Shown: positions 1-11,812, counted from the first letter of the stretch. The stretch is DNA of 64,000 nucleotides from Benincasa hispida (GCF_009727055.1 NC_052350.1:37450649-37514648); one strand, 5' to 3'. The notes: a model not told the origin generated them from the sequence alone. A program made the numbers and translations.

Positions 1-735
1 CAGTAGATTCAATAGAAATTTCACTTAAAACAATTTTGCTTCGTGGTTTATGATCCCTCATGTGGTCTTTTTCCAAGAAGGTAGTGTTTGTCGATACAAA
101 CACTTTATTCTCACTTGGATCAACGAAGTACCCACCTCTCGTTTCCTTGGGGTAGCCTACAAATAGGCATACTTTTGAACGAGGTTCCAACATTTTGGGA
201 TTTGTCATTAGCACATGAGTTGGACATCCCCAAATTCTAAAGTGACGTAAACTACCTTTACGACCTCTCCATAACTCAAAAGGTTTTTCAGAAACAATCT
301 TTCAGGGACCGTTGTTCAAAATGTAAATAGTAGTCTCTACTACAGATCCTCAAAACGAGTCAGGAAGTTATGCATAGCTCATCATAGATCGAACCATATC
401 CAATAGAGTTCTATTTCTCTTTTTCGATATACTATTTTGTTGAGGTGCACCTGAGGCTGAGAGCTAGAACGTAACTTCATGTTCTATCATATAGTTTTGG
501 AATCTTAAGTCCATATACTCTCCACCACAGTCAGATCGTAGTGTTTTTATCTTTTTACCTAACAAGTTTTCAACCTCAGTCTTATACTCCTTGAACTTTT
601 CCAGTGCTTCAGACTTGTGTTGCATTATGTATAGATACTCATATCTAGAATAATTATCTATAAAAGAGATGAAATATTCATACCCTCATCGTGCTCTTAC
701 ATTCACCGGATCACATAGATCTGAATGTATATGCT
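1..735 (-). pseudogene. Ty1-copia integrase core and start of the pol linker, broken
   Basis: Minus-strand translation shows the start of the integrase core (HSDLC), the second catalytic aspartate context (LRSDCGGEY) and the region that normally carries the catalytic glutamate. That last motif reads NSISKKRNRT (around 415-440), so the glutamate position appears to be lysine. Downstream are the conserved segment GCPTHVL and the linker that leads to reverse transcriptase. Several stops interrupt the frame. It is a relic of the integrase that would insert retrotransposon cDNA; activity is not expected. Confidence 0.8.
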
Positions 736-1278
736 TCAAGGTCTCTTTGGCTCTATAACCCTTTTCAGTAAAAGGTAGTTTTGTGTCATCTTGCCTTCAT
801 GACATGACTCATATATGGGTAAAAAAAATTCTTCTAAACAATTTAGAAGTTTACTTTTCACCAATCTCTCAACCTTATTGAGATTTATATGACCTAACCT
901 TAGATGCCAAAGGTGGGCATTTTCTATAGGATAAATTCTCAGCCTTTTAATAGTTATTATCGTTTTGAACATTTCAGTATTTAACACGGATTTTGTAACT
1001 AATGGCCTTAGTACATACAAGTTATTTTCCATTGAACCAAAGCCTAACTCCACTCCATTCTTAAAAATAAACACTTTATTTTCATAGAAGGATAGGGAAT
1101 ACTTTTGTTCAATCAGAAAAGAAATATAAATTAAGTTCCTCTTGATATTAGGAACTACATATACGTCATCCAATAACATATATCGTTTCTTGTCCAAAAA
1201 TAACTTAAGTCTGCCTACGACAACAGCTGAAACGACCTCACTAGTACCGACTCTAAGAGTCATCTCTCTAGCTACCAA
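736..1278 (-). pseudogene. Ty1-copia protease end / GAG-pre-integrase domain fragment
   Basis: A 180-codon open stretch. Near its C-terminal half it has the GAG-pre-integrase signature LWHLRLGHINLNKVERLVK (written here in pieces: LWHLRLGH at about residues 122-129, then INLNKVERL), followed by a degenerate zinc-finger context (ESCHEGKM). The N-terminal part matches the region between protease and integrase in copia polyproteins. It is a slice of a longer polyprotein rather than a host gene; its methionine is not a natural start. Confidence 0.8.
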
Positions 1279-1653
1279 TAGTTTCCAGGAATTAAATCTC
1301 TAATAAGAAGAACATACGTGATTAGTAGCTCTTAAATCAACTATCCAGGCAGAATCATCATTATCTACTAAGCACGTCTTCAAGACAAATAAATTATATT
1401 TATATTCTTTAGAGTTCTTCCTTCTCTAGAGAGTAGTGGCATCAACTCCATAACTCATATCATAAGCTCCAAGTTTCATCTCAGAGGACAATCCTCATTG
1501 ATTAACTTCATTAGATTCGACAATATTTGCTTTCTCTATTTGTCGCTTGACATTCAATATGGACTGGAGTTTATCTAGGAAGCTATCATTACTCGTTTCG
1601 TCATTATCAACCCTACTTTACTTGAATTATGAAAACTTTCGCTCAAACAATTC

Positions 1654-2025
1654 TTATTTTGATTGCATGATCTGATGTGCAGTGACCATGCTCTCAAAAC
1701 TATTGGCTAAGGCATCAGGTATGCTTGCCAAAATGTAAATTCGAGCCTTATCATTACCCTTCGTCCACATTTCGTATGCATTACAAACATTTCGTGTTGC
1801 ATCAGGGGTTGCAACTTGAGGACAATCCTCAGTCAAGACGATGTTAAGGTCGTTAACCACGAAAAAAGTTTTCATCGAAACTTTCGAAGTCATATAATTA
1901 AAATCGGTCAAACAAGTAGAGGAAAATAACGTTAAAATACAATTTGAAATTTTTACTGAAAAAGAAACAAATTGATCTACATTAGATTTTAGCGTAACTC
2001 TAAAACATCCAATCAATTTTAGCAA
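1654..2025 (-). pseudogene. Ty1-copia gag N-terminal fragment
   Basis: The 123-codon stretch contains a recognisable copia gag start: after a non-gag leader of about 45 residues it reads VNDLNIVLTEDCPQ and NAYEMWTKGNDKARIYILA. The plus-strand copy at 35078-35341 has the parallel wording (INDLRFVLLEECTQ, NAYERWVKANEKTRVYILS). The usual hydrophobic NYxxWK core is damaged. Upstream methionines lie in the leader, so the true gag start is probably lost. Confidence 0.75.
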
Positions 2026-2400
2026 AAACTAAATGAACCCCAATTAACATCCTAATTTTTGCAATGATACTTCAGTGATTTAGGACAAAAGCCAACAAAG
2101 AGTAATCAGTTGTCCCTTCACTGAACTGAGACACTCTCATCCAATTACTACACAAGAATAACTCTTATTCCTATAACAATCAGTCATCATTGATTTGGTC
2201 AAGAAATCATTAACTAGCTTAACAATTTCTCTAAGTGTGACCCTTCATTTTAGACCCTAAAGTTCTTCCCTAATGAGCCAAACAAAGGGAAATATCAATT
2301 CAAACAAAAACTAAAGCGATCCTATCCATTTCTAGAGTTCACCTTGATAATGCACAAACCAGTCGAAGAGGATGCTCCCAGGGTGCCTCGAGACTGTGGA

Positions 2401-3111
2401 AGAAGATGTCACTGTACAGTTGTAATTTGCATGGTTTCTTCTCTGACTTGAGTTAAGTATTTGAGAGAGAAAGAGGGTGAGATTATCAAATAATCTCATA
2501 ATAATCCACTTGGCTAAGAAGATTAAAATTTATTAAACTTTTCATTTTAAAGACCATTACATGCAAAACATGCAACTTTGAGTTTGATGAGAATTTGACA
2601 CTCCACTAACTCAAAGTAGGATTAGTGGAGTAAGTGTCTTCAAATTAAGACAACACTTAACAATGCAAAAAATTGGAATTTTCCACTCACAATTGTTGGA
2701 TCTTTCCACTAACTTAGTCAAAGGTCAAAGTTTGACTCTCAAAGTCAAAAGTCAACAATTTGACTTTCATTGCATTTTTAATGCTTTTTATTAACTGATC
2801 ACTAATTGAATGTTCTTTACTTAATGTCTGTCTCGAGAGAGAAAGTGTTGAGTTGGATCTAGCATGTTAAACTGTTAATTGAGTATGCACAAGAGTGATA
2901 GGAGATTAATAGAGATTGTCGATGGAGGAACTTAATGCTGTGGCTAGTCAAGCAATAAAAGAGATTCAGCTCGATGGTTAGTCATTAGAAAGGGTTGAGC
3001 TCGAGAGAGAATACCTGGAAAAAAGACTCCTAGATTTATAATTTGCATGAATCAATCTAAGGTCAAAGTAATTAATTTGGTTAATCCATTTAACAAAATC
3101 ATACCCAAGAA
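2401..3111. other. Non-coding repeat-like DNA with a cluster of TTGAC/GTCAA motifs
   Basis: No gene seen. Between about 2718 and 2768 at least six TTGAC cores occur on the two strands in roughly 50 bp (W-box-like, the WRKY recognition core). Nearby are two near-matching phrases about stopping or starting at 'cactaac/ttagtgg'. This may be the remains of an LTR upstream of the element at 1-2400, but no partner copy is present in the window to prove that. Confidence 0.4.
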
Positions 3112-3116
3112 CGTGT

Positions 3117-4790
3117 TGATGCGTTATTTTATGAGGTGAAATAATGGAATGAAATGTGGTGATGAAAATGGTTTGAGCAACAAGTTTTCTCAGTGAAATC
3201 CAAGTATAAATTCCACTGAGTTTCCTGGTAAGTTCAGGATCGAACTCAGGGACTAGGGAAAACGGTATGCGGTGATAATTTTCGAGAAGACTTTGCGGTA
3301 ACCAAATATTCAAATAGTTGTTTTGGGTTGTTGTTTGTGGTAGTAAAATAAACGAATGCGGCGGAGTTATGAAAAGAGTTGATAATATAGAAGATGCGAT
3401 GAATATGCAGTGAACGGGTTGAGAAGGGGTTCGGCTAACACTTCCTAGAATGCGTTCATGTTATGCAATCTTGCAACACACATACAATAGCAAACCATCT
3501 CTCGACGCAAATGATACGGCTTCTAGTACTAGAACGCATGCGATATATGCGTTAAGTCTATAGGACCTACACATAAGCCTCTATTCTTATCTATGAGATG
3601 ACAAAATGACACACAAATAAGGCAACCACATAATATCATAACATATCTCTAGGGTGCATGCGATGCAGGTTGGCAAACAGAGTTTATCTCTAAGTCCCTA
3701 TCTCTTGCTTATGCAGATCTAATCTTGCTCTCTCGAGTCTAGATTCTAACCTAGCTCTCTCGAGTCTTTAGGTTCTTTCTTTAGACTCTCTTTCGAGTAG
3801 CTCTAAAGAGGTGTTGGGCACAGCATAAAACAAGATAATCACATGCAATGAACATCCTAGGTCATGTTAGCTTAGTTTTTCTCAACCCATTCAAAAAATT
3901 TAGCTACTCATGCGTGCTTTCAAGAGAGTGAACAGATGTAGATAAAGAAATTCCATTGTATAGATATAGAGTTGAAATACAAAATAACAATGCAAGATGA
4001 AAATAAAGAGCCTGGTAGCAATCTCTTGCTTCCAAATCTTTTACACTGTCTTTTCTACTCTGATCAAAAGAAAATTTCACTCTTGCGAGAGTCGACTCAC
4101 CCTCTACTTTTCCAAGCCTCCGGGTTCTCTCTCGAGTTTCCCTGAGCGATCTTTTGGCATATCTTCCATTCTCTCGCCCTGCCTTAAAATAAAAGAGAAA
4201 CTAAGAACAAGGCTATTCTATCAATGGAAAAATTCTCTAAGTGTTCGAACTCCTTTGCTGAAGGTTGTAGTTGTTGTTTATAGAGCTTCAGAGTGAAAGG
4301 CGACTTCTCTCTTATGATTGCACAGATGGGATGGCTTTAATTCTCTGACTGATGCGTCGAATATTTGTCACCAAAAAGCTGAATGTACTTGTTATCGTTA
4401 GCGGTTTGTCAACTTAATTCGGACTCGACTGTCATCAGTTTTCTATCTCATCGTGATTAATTATGATTTTCACTCAGATGTGCTCGTGAAGTTGCACGGC
4501 TCTGTGCGACAATCCTTCTTGAGAAGATACTTGCGAGCGCAAATCACCGTAAAGCCTTGCGGTAATGCTGCGTTCGACCGTTGATTTCTTGTGATCGCAT
4601 TTTCCGCCTTGCATCATCACATATTCTGCACAAAAATACACAAGTTAACTGTTTTCATGCGATGGACGCATGCGACCGCAATGTTATATACTTAATGCTT
4701 TTTGGACGCAATCTTATATATTTTATCAATGCAAACCTGCATTGTTTAATAATCTAGCACTGTAATAAAGTTCATTTCTGCCCGTTATCA
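3117..4790. mobile_element. Solo LTR (1674 bp) with perfect 5-bp target duplication
   Basis: The segment starts TGATGCGTTA and ends CCCGTTATCA, giving the TG...CA ends and a 4-bp inverted terminal match (TGAT/ATCA). It is flanked on both sides by the identical pentamer CGTGT (3112-3116 and 4791-4795), the 5-bp duplication made by LTR-retrotransposon integrases. There is no coding domain inside. Repeated 'ctctcgagtc' phrases occur around 3730-3800. No second copy of this LTR is present in the window, so its parent family is not identified. Strand is unknown because no primer site accompanies it. Confidence 0.75.
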
Positions 4791-4990
4791 CGTGTCTTTG
4801 TCTAGATTCACCCACGTTTTATCTTTTCTTGCTTTTTAGGATTAGATTAGTTAGGTTCTCATTATAGTTCAGTCCCCTAAATAAAATTGGAAGAATCTCT
4901 GAATAGCTAAAAGAGTCAAACCAGTTCCTCAGAGGATGATCCTCGATCTTTTGATCGTTTTACTATATTATAATTTGACACGTGTGCTCA

Positions 4991-6180
4991 CGCTCACCAT
5001 CAACTTCTCTTATAACCAAGTCCAACCATATAGTTATTGAATTGTTTATACCATATCCTTGAAGACTGCTTTAGCCCATACAAAGATTTCTTTAACTTGC
5101 AAACATAATCTTCTTTACTGGACACTAAAACTCATAAATCTCTTCCTTCAACTCTCCATGTAAATCTCTTCCTTCAACTCTCCATGTAAGAAAGTTTTCT
5201 TCACATCTAGTTGCTCAAGTTCTAAATTCTGATGTGCTACTACAGGTAGTAACACCCTGATAGAAGTGTGTCTGACCACTAGTGAGAAGATCTCATTATA
5301 ATGAACTCTTTCTCTCTGTGTGGACCCTCTAGCAACAACTTGAACTTAATATTTAATGCTCTCTAAAGGTGATATTCCTTTATTTTTCTTGAGGACTCAT
5401 TTACATCTGAAAATTTTTCTCTCTTTAGGCCATTTAACTAACTCTTAAGTCTGATTTTTGTCAAGAAATTCCATCTCCTCCCCCATAGCAGCAACCCATT
5501 GAGCAAACTCACTACATGACACAACTTCTCTATAGGTGCATGACTCATGAGGATCCACCTTTTCAACAACCTGTAGTACAAAACTAACCATATCTTCAAA
5601 ACCATATCTCATAGGAGGTCCAAAACCAACTCTTCTAGCTCTGTCAGGAGCCATACTCGGTTGATCTACTTGTGAACTAGAATTATCAGGCAAAACAACT
5701 TCTGATGCTTCAGGCACATTAGTTTCTGGTTGCATATCAATTTCTATAGTAATGTGTTGATGTTCTCCACCTTTGTGTTGTAATTCATTTACAACTGAAG
5801 TGAATTGCATCTCCACCTATTTATCAGCACTACTACTTTCTCCCACATCAGTAGATGTCACAGAGTCTTCACATTTAAGATAAGCATGGAATTTTTATCA
5901 AATATCACATTCCTACTAAGTATGACTCTATTCTCAAAAGGTGACTAGACTCTATATCCCTTAACTCCTTCCCCAAAATCCACAAATATACCCTTTTTAG
6001 CTGTCAATTTTAATTTACCCTCATTAGCATGATCGTAGATAGTACAACCAAAAACTCTTAATAAAGAATAACCTGCAGGCTACCCAGACCAGACCGCGTA
6101 AAGTGTTTTACAATCAATACTTGTCTAAGGTCCACGGTTGATCATATAACATGTTGTATTTACTAATTCTACCCAAAACT
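4991..6180 (-). pseudogene. Ty1-copia reverse transcriptase N-terminal half and preceding linker
   Basis: Minus-strand reading gives the acidic linker before reverse transcriptase (open at 5816-5445, 123 codons, with PPMRYGFEDMV and EMEFLDKNQT) and then RT pieces as far as a motif resembling 'YGLKQSSRIW' near 5080-5040. The sister copy at 28000-28800 shows the same wording. A 26-bp direct repeat (two copies of the 'aaatctcttccttcaactc' phrase at about 5135-5190) is a local duplication inside it. Broken by stops and cut at 4991. Confidence 0.75.
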
Positions 6181-8292
6181 TGTTGGGATTGGTGTCCTAA
6201 TTCTTCGGACTCTCGTAGTTTGTAAACCGTACACATTGTTATGAATAAAATAAGAGTTATTTTATTTGAAATTTACTCATATCCAATAGAGAAAGATCAA
6301 TGGTTATTATATGTGAACTTAAGTATGTATATGAGATATACAAGTGGATCATGCCTTAAGTGATAACCTAAATACGTTTGTAGTATAAGGATTAAGGAGG
6401 GATATCTGATCCTTGTGACACTACGGATACGGCCTGCTTTGAAGAAGTTTGCAAGTATTATGAACAACTATAGATGGTAGATTCTGACCATTCATGTGGA
6501 GACATGTGAGCGGGGGTGACTTATACAAAATGTTTGTATATTACCGGACTACGAGATGATTTGTCTCTTTATATAACGCTGTTGATACTAAAGACTTACA
6601 TCTCGCCTAAACGACCATAGGTGGCATGACCTCAATCCTGAGTGTTTTGGGAACTTCTGCCTTTGAGAGTGGTCCTTTGATTAGTATGGGTGAGAGTGGC
6701 CAGATTTCCAACTCAACATGCCTACCTTTTTGGGGATTTTTCTGATTTGGGAGCTGGGAACTCAGTTATACAAGATGGAATTCACTCCTTCCCCGAAGCA
6801 GGGGTAAGTAGATAGATTACTCCCTTAAGGGCTGATTTCGGGTCTTGAACATAGTGGCCACAACTTCTCTTTGGAAGAGAGAACTAAGTCATAGTAGACT
6901 ATGACTTAGGTTCATTAGAGGGATCAGTGGTACTTAAGGAGTTAGATGTAACTACAGGGGCATAACGGTTATTGGCTCAATTGTACTTTCAAGCGATCGG
7001 TAAAGGGTTATCGCACTGTTGATTGGTTGATATGGACACATGATATATCTATAGTAAGGAGAGTGTAGTTGTCGGTCTTTGGTGGAGTGCCTAGCAGTTA
7101 ACGAATGGTGGATCCCGTGACGAAAGAGTTTAGTCAGTTATTCATGTATCGTTGGAGCTTCAAGCTATGGATCCACAAGATCCCCTTGGTAGCTCAATGA
7201 ATTCAAGTTGAGAATCAGTTCTTAGTGTTGATTTAAAATTTTCAAATTGACGAAAGAAAATCCAATTATATATGATATGATCAGTTTGATGTATGAGATA
7301 CATCAAATGGAGGATTAATGTAAATGAGATTTACATTAAGTACCATGAAATAGAAAAAGAACTATGGTTTATATCTTTCATGAGATGAAATATTAAAACT
7401 ATAGGTTATAAATATATTATGGTAAGTTGGTTATCATATATATATTTATAATAATATTAATTATTGAGTAATTATATCGTTTTCTCTAATAACCAATTGA
7501 GTGGGAGGTTATTGGTAGTTTCATGATAACTGTGAGATAAAAGGAAAAATGTTTTCCTAAATTTAAGAAATTTTTGCTAGATTTGTTGTGAGAGTTGCTA
7601 TTCTTGGAAACTCACTCACGGTTTGTTGTCAAGTGAATAGGATTTACTAAACGATAACTGAAGAGAGACTAAACGATCGTGGAGTGACACTGCACGATAG
7701 TTCACTCAGCTGGCTCTAGCTAAACGATCACGGAGCATTTGCTATATGATCGCGAAGCATTTCCTAAACAATTGGGAATTCGTCTATACGATAGACTTTT
7801 GTCATCTCCCACTTGTTCAATGGTTTACACAATTGTTATTCCTCCAGTCTCTTCCTCTAACCAAGTTCACATAGAGCCCACACTTCTAGATTCTCACACC
7901 GAGAATACCAAGGTAGCCATTGTGGTGTTGTCTTACTCAACTCGACTGAGTCGAGGTTTTTCGAGGTTGTTCACTGTGTTCATGATCTTGGAGATCGCTG
8001 AGTCTGTGGTTGCTGTGATCGTGCTGTGTCACGATCGCTATGTTCGAGCGTTCGTTTATTACGGGGTTGAAGTCTTAACGAGCGTTCGTGATCGAGGGAG
8101 TTTAAAGATGAGTCTTCAAAGGTATGTAGAATCTTTCCCTTGATCTTATTTGATAAAGTATGCTGTAATTTCGTTTTATGCATGACCGGTTAGTTTCCAT
8201 TTCTTGACAAATATTGTGTATGTTCAAATACGAATAGAATTTGGAGCGATCATTCTACTGCTCATGGAAATCCTCATGTCTGATTTCCTTCA
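6181..8292 (+). mobile_element. Family B solo LTR (2112 bp) inside family A element
   Basis: Starts TGTTGGGATTGG and ends TTTCCTTCA, the ends shared by the other family B LTRs here. Flanks are aaact (6176-6180) and aaacc (8293-8297), a one-mismatch 5-bp duplication. On either side the minus-strand copia body continues, so this is an insertion. Inside is the shared non-coding core (about 6320-7170), a more variable AT-rich stretch, and a terminal part with a conserved GGTATGT at 8121-8127. No internal region adjoins it, which means unequal recombination has left a solo LTR. Small reading frames inside it (for example near 7739-8143) are not conserved between copies. Confidence 0.85.
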
Positions 8293-8890
8293 AAACCTTC
8301 TAGCCTACCCTACATTAAAGAGCATGCATCGTGCTCTCTCCTACAATGTCTGGTTCATACATTCTCTAACCCCATTTTACTACGAAGTATCCCAGATAGT
8401 GGGATGGTGAACGATCCTCTTAGCTTTACAGAACTCATTAAACTAAGATCCACAAACCGAACAATTATCAATTTGCAGCCTTTTAATCTTCTTCCCAATT
8501 TGATTTTCAATCAATATCTTCCACTGCTTGAAATTCTTGAAGGCTTCATTTATATGTTTCATCATAAAAACCCAAGTAAAATTCTTGAGTAATCATCAAT
8601 TAGAGACATAAAATACCTGTTGCTTCCAATAGACTCAACTCTGGAAGGTCCCCCAACAACCTAAATGAATATAATTATGTGTCCCTTTTGTACAATGAAC
8701 ACCCCTTGGAAACTTGCTATGATGAAACTTTCCAAATACACAATTTCCATAGAATTCAACATTTTGCAACTTGTGCTCACATAGAAGATCCCTCTTTAAC
8801 AGAGTTTGCATTCGTTTTTCACTCATATGAACAAGTCATATGTCATAACTTAGTCGTATCATCCTTATGAATAATAGACGATGCAATAGC
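8293..8890 (-). pseudogene. Ty1-copia integrase of the family A element, broken
   Basis: Minus-strand translation gives the end of GAG-pre-integrase, zinc-finger residues (FHHSKFPRGVH), the core with FKNFKQW and a decayed catalytic-glutamate context NGVRECMNQ around 8330-8370. The same wording occurs in the plus-strand sister at 27073-27640. Stops occur throughout. The segment lies between two family B LTR insertions. Confidence 0.75.
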
Positions 8891-9857
8891 TGTTGGGGTT
8901 AATACCCTAATGTCTCGTGTCCTGTAGTTTGTAAACAGTATGTACGAACACTTGTATTGTTAATATATGATATTTACTTCACATTTTGTATTTTGCTCGG
9001 TTAATTGTTTTATTTGCTTTACCACAAACCAATAAACATAAAATCCCCGGTTATCTATATGTGACTCAAGCATGTATGTGGTGACATACAAGTGGATCAT
9101 GTCTTGAGTGATAACCAAAATGGTCTATAGTAAATGGATAAAGGAGGGAAACCTTATCCTTGTAATGTTATGAATGCGGCCCGCTTTGTGGAATGGTCAC
9201 AAGTGTTGTGACTTGTCACAGATGGTCTGATCCTGATCATTCATGTTGGGGATATGCGAGCAGGGGCATCCTATACAAAGAGTTTGTATAAGACCTGACC
9301 ACGAAGTGTTAATGTCTCGTTATATAACACCATTCATGACAGAGACTTCACTTCACTAGAATGACCACAGGTAACATGACCTCAATCCATAGAGTAGAGA
9401 TAGAGATAATAGACATTAGAAGAGAAATCTTTTGATTTGTATAGAGAGATTAAGAGATAGAGAAGATAGAACAAATTATATATATTTATAGAGAGGATAT
9501 AGTTGATTTAGAGCGGGAACTCAGCTAACACAAGATGCGAATTCATCATTCCCGAAGAGGCAGAAGAGATAAGAGATAGATGAGCAATTCTATTAAAGGA
9601 GTGATATCTGGTGGGCTTGAACGATTGTGGCCGCAATACCTTCTCATATAGCCGAGAGGTGTTCCACATAAGAATATAGAGATATATATATATAGATATA
9701 TATAGAATACAAGTGGGTTACTTAAGTAGTGAGATGTAACTACAGGGGCAAAACGGTAAATTGACCCAACTGTACTTACGAGCATCTGTGAAGGGTCATC
9801 GTACTCATGATTGGTTATATCCAATGGACACAGAAATATATCTGTGGTAAGAAGAGT
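8891..9857 (+). mobile_element. Family B LTR, 3'-truncated (about 967 bp)
   Basis: Begins TGTTGGGGTTAATACCC at 8891 and follows the family core ('gtgacatacaagtggatc', 'ggatcagtgg' region) until 'gtaagaagag' near 9857, where minus-strand copia coding sequence resumes ('cctcagaaccc' context). The rest of the LTR, around 1 kb, is missing together with about 40-45 bases of the host element, so a deletion removed both. Between about 9395 and 9700 the family sequence is replaced in places by GATAGA and TATA simple repeats. Confidence 0.75.
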
Positions 9858-10960
9858 TTCACATTTTATGTCTCTCAGAACCCTTGTAGACATGCGTTGC
9901 TCCATCTTTACCTTTAAAATTGTGACCCTTAATCTAGTACACTAAAGGATATCAAACTCTTCATCATTAATGGAACATGTCTAACCTTCTCCAAAATGTA
10001 GAAGACACCATTTGTGTTCGTATCTTGATTGAGCAGATTCAAACTATATTACACACAACATCATTAGCCATGCTAACATTCCTTTTGCCTATTTGTTGAT
10101 ACATTCAGAACTACTCTTTATTTGAGCATATATGATAAGATGCCTCAGAATCAAGAACCCACACATCATCAGAATGTGAATGTTCATTTACAACTAAAGC
10201 TAGATCTCCTTCAGAATCGATCTCGACTTCTTCATGATCAATCTCAACTTGTGCAACAGAGGTGGATGCTTCATTTTTGTTACTTTTTTCCTTCTTTTCA
10301 TGATACCTTTTTTTCTTAGAACATTTTGTTTTCCAATGCCCTTTTTCTTTATAATAATGACAAACATCATCTGACTTAGAACACTTGGACTTTGAAGATT
10401 TATGATTCTAGTTCGACTTTTGCTTACCAGAATTCCTATGTCCTTTGCTCCCTCTAGTAGCTAACCTAGATGCCTGACTTTCTATACCTGAACTCACTGC
10501 ATTTTGACAGTCCTCTCTCATAAGCAACATGGACTTTGTGTCTTCTAAGGTCAAATTTTCTTTCCCTTCAATATACGAGTAAAAGAAGGTCTCATACAAT
10601 GGGAGCAAAGATGTCAATAAAATTAAGGCAACATCCTCAGCATCAACCTTAATCTCTACAATACACAGATCTAATAAGATTTTATTTAATTGATCAATAT
10701 AGTCAGAGACGTACCTTCCTACATACATAGATGATACAAGCGTTTCTTCATAAACAACTTCTTTGTTAAAGATTTTGTTGTGTAAAGACTTTTCAACTTC
10801 AATCAAAGACCAACGGTAGTTTTTTCATCTGTGACTTCGATGATGACATCATCAACCAAACATAACATGATTGTCGAATGAGTCTTCTCCTCAAGAGTCT
10901 GCCATTCTTTAGTAGGGATCACATCTTGATCTGCCATAAACCGAAACTTTTCCTCCCGGT
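9858..10960 (-). pseudogene. Ty1-copia gag and protease region of family A element
   Basis: Open minus-strand segment 10806-10408 (132 codons) is gag: YIDQLNKILLDL, a run ending LLPLYETFFYSYIEGK, and TLEDTKSMLL match the copia capsid region and the sister copy at 26090-26330. Next comes the zinc knuckle CHYYKEKGHWKTKC at about 10375-10310, in which the second cysteine of the CCHC pattern is tyrosine. The protease part to the left is not open. Nothing here is functional. Confidence 0.75.
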
Positions 10961-11040
10961 GAATTTGTCAATTTTAATGTTCACGCCAGACATCTTCAAT
11001 TGTCGAACAAATGCAAAAGTTAAAAAAAAAACCCTAACGA

Positions 11041-11053
11041 GGCTCTAATACCA
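11041..11053 (-). other. Primer-binding site of family A element
   Basis: Reads TGGTATTAGAGCC on the minus strand, close to the TGGTATCAGAGC consensus complementary to the initiator tRNA-Met 3' end used by plant copia elements. It lies three bases inside the LTR edge, as expected, and fixes the orientation of the element. Confidence 0.8.
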
Positions 11054-11056
11054 CTT

Positions 11057-11340
11057 TGTAATGAAATCGAAAATTAAAAAAATACAAAACGAACGTAAAA
11101 AAAAAAATCAACACACAGATATACGTGGTTCACTAACAGTGTGTAGCTACATCCACGGGGCAAAGGGAGGACAATATTATTAGAGAGAATATTTTCTGGA
11201 TAGACCAACGACACCTCTAGGGTTAGAGAGTTTATATATCGCACTACTCTAAACCCTAGGTTCATAATTATAAATAACTACAAATAAGTAAATACATTAA
11301 ATACGAATTCGTGCTTGGTTGTTCGAAGCGCCAGGAAACA
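11057..11340 (-). repeat. 5' LTR of family A copia element (284 bp)
   Basis: On the minus strand it starts TGTTTCCTGGCGCTTCGA and ends in TTACA beside the primer site. It contains 'cctagggtttagagtagtg' and 'tatataaactctctaa', a likely TATA/transcript start area, matching the plus-strand LTR at 25477-25747. It sits 473 bp upstream of the ALMT TATA box and points away from that gene. Confidence 0.75.
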
Positions 11341-11812
11341 AATTTAAGGCATTCCACCAGAGCTATTGTAGCTCACTCCATATTTGGGACTCCAATTATA
11401 ATAGTTGTTGTTTCAAATTATTACAACTTAGAATTAACTATAATATTACAATTTAAATTATTTTTCTACAATGTTCATTATTTGTTATAGTATATATTAC
11501 TTTCTACTCATCATTTATTTCACAGTGTTCATTATTTTTCTACCTAGACTGAAATACTCTACACCTCAAAAAACGTATTATTAAAACAAGTCTAAAGTAG
11601 TTTCCACTCTAACACATACTATTATAACCTTCAAACTATAAAAACAAACATTAACTCAACGTCCTAAATGCCTCCCAGTTTATTTAACAGGTTGAAACCA
11701 TGTAATTAGTAAATCTATGAAATTAAACTGAGTATATTAAACGTGCGTCAAAAGATAACAAAATTTAAACCTACACCAAACCATTATTAGAAACGCATTA
11801 AAAATATTTCCC
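11341..11812. other. AT-rich upstream region of the ALMT gene
   Basis: About 470 bp between the copia LTR and the ALMT core promoter. No coding sequence or recognisable repeat. It must contain the proximal regulatory sites of ALMT, but I can point to none with confidence. Confidence 0.5.

Larger units (their letters stand above)
1..2400 (-). mobile_element. Ty1-copia retrotransposon body, family B type, truncated by window edge
   Basis: Read on the minus strand this segment gives, from right to left, a non-coding leader (about 2400-2030), gag, a GAG-pre-integrase domain and an integrase, the order expected of Ty1-copia. Wording of the integrase and of the leader closely follows the plus-strand element at 29819-47155, so the two belong to the same or a sister family. 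Several in-frame stops interrupt it. The reverse transcriptase would lie left of base 1. No LTR was recognised on its right side; the boundary near 2400 is where similarity to the other copy's leader fades. Confidence 0.85.
4991..11340 (-). mobile_element. Ty1-copia retrotransposon, family A, 3'-truncated, carrying two inserted LTRs
   Basis: On the minus strand: a 284-bp 5' LTR (11340-11057), a primer-binding site (11053-11041), gag (about 10960-10300), protease and linker (10300-9858), GAG-pre-integrase and integrase (about 8890-8293) and the start of reverse transcriptase (6180-4991). The body is split by a family B solo LTR (6181-8292) and a truncated family B LTR (8891-9857). The reverse transcriptase stops abruptly at 4991, at a position equivalent to about 28800 in the sister copy, so RT C-terminus, RNase H and 3' LTR are missing. 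Multiple stops; not autonomous. Confidence 0.85.

Noticed and set aside
7739..8143. 134-codon plus-strand frame in the LTR 6181-8292
   Set aside because: The frame is not kept in the sibling LTRs at the same place.
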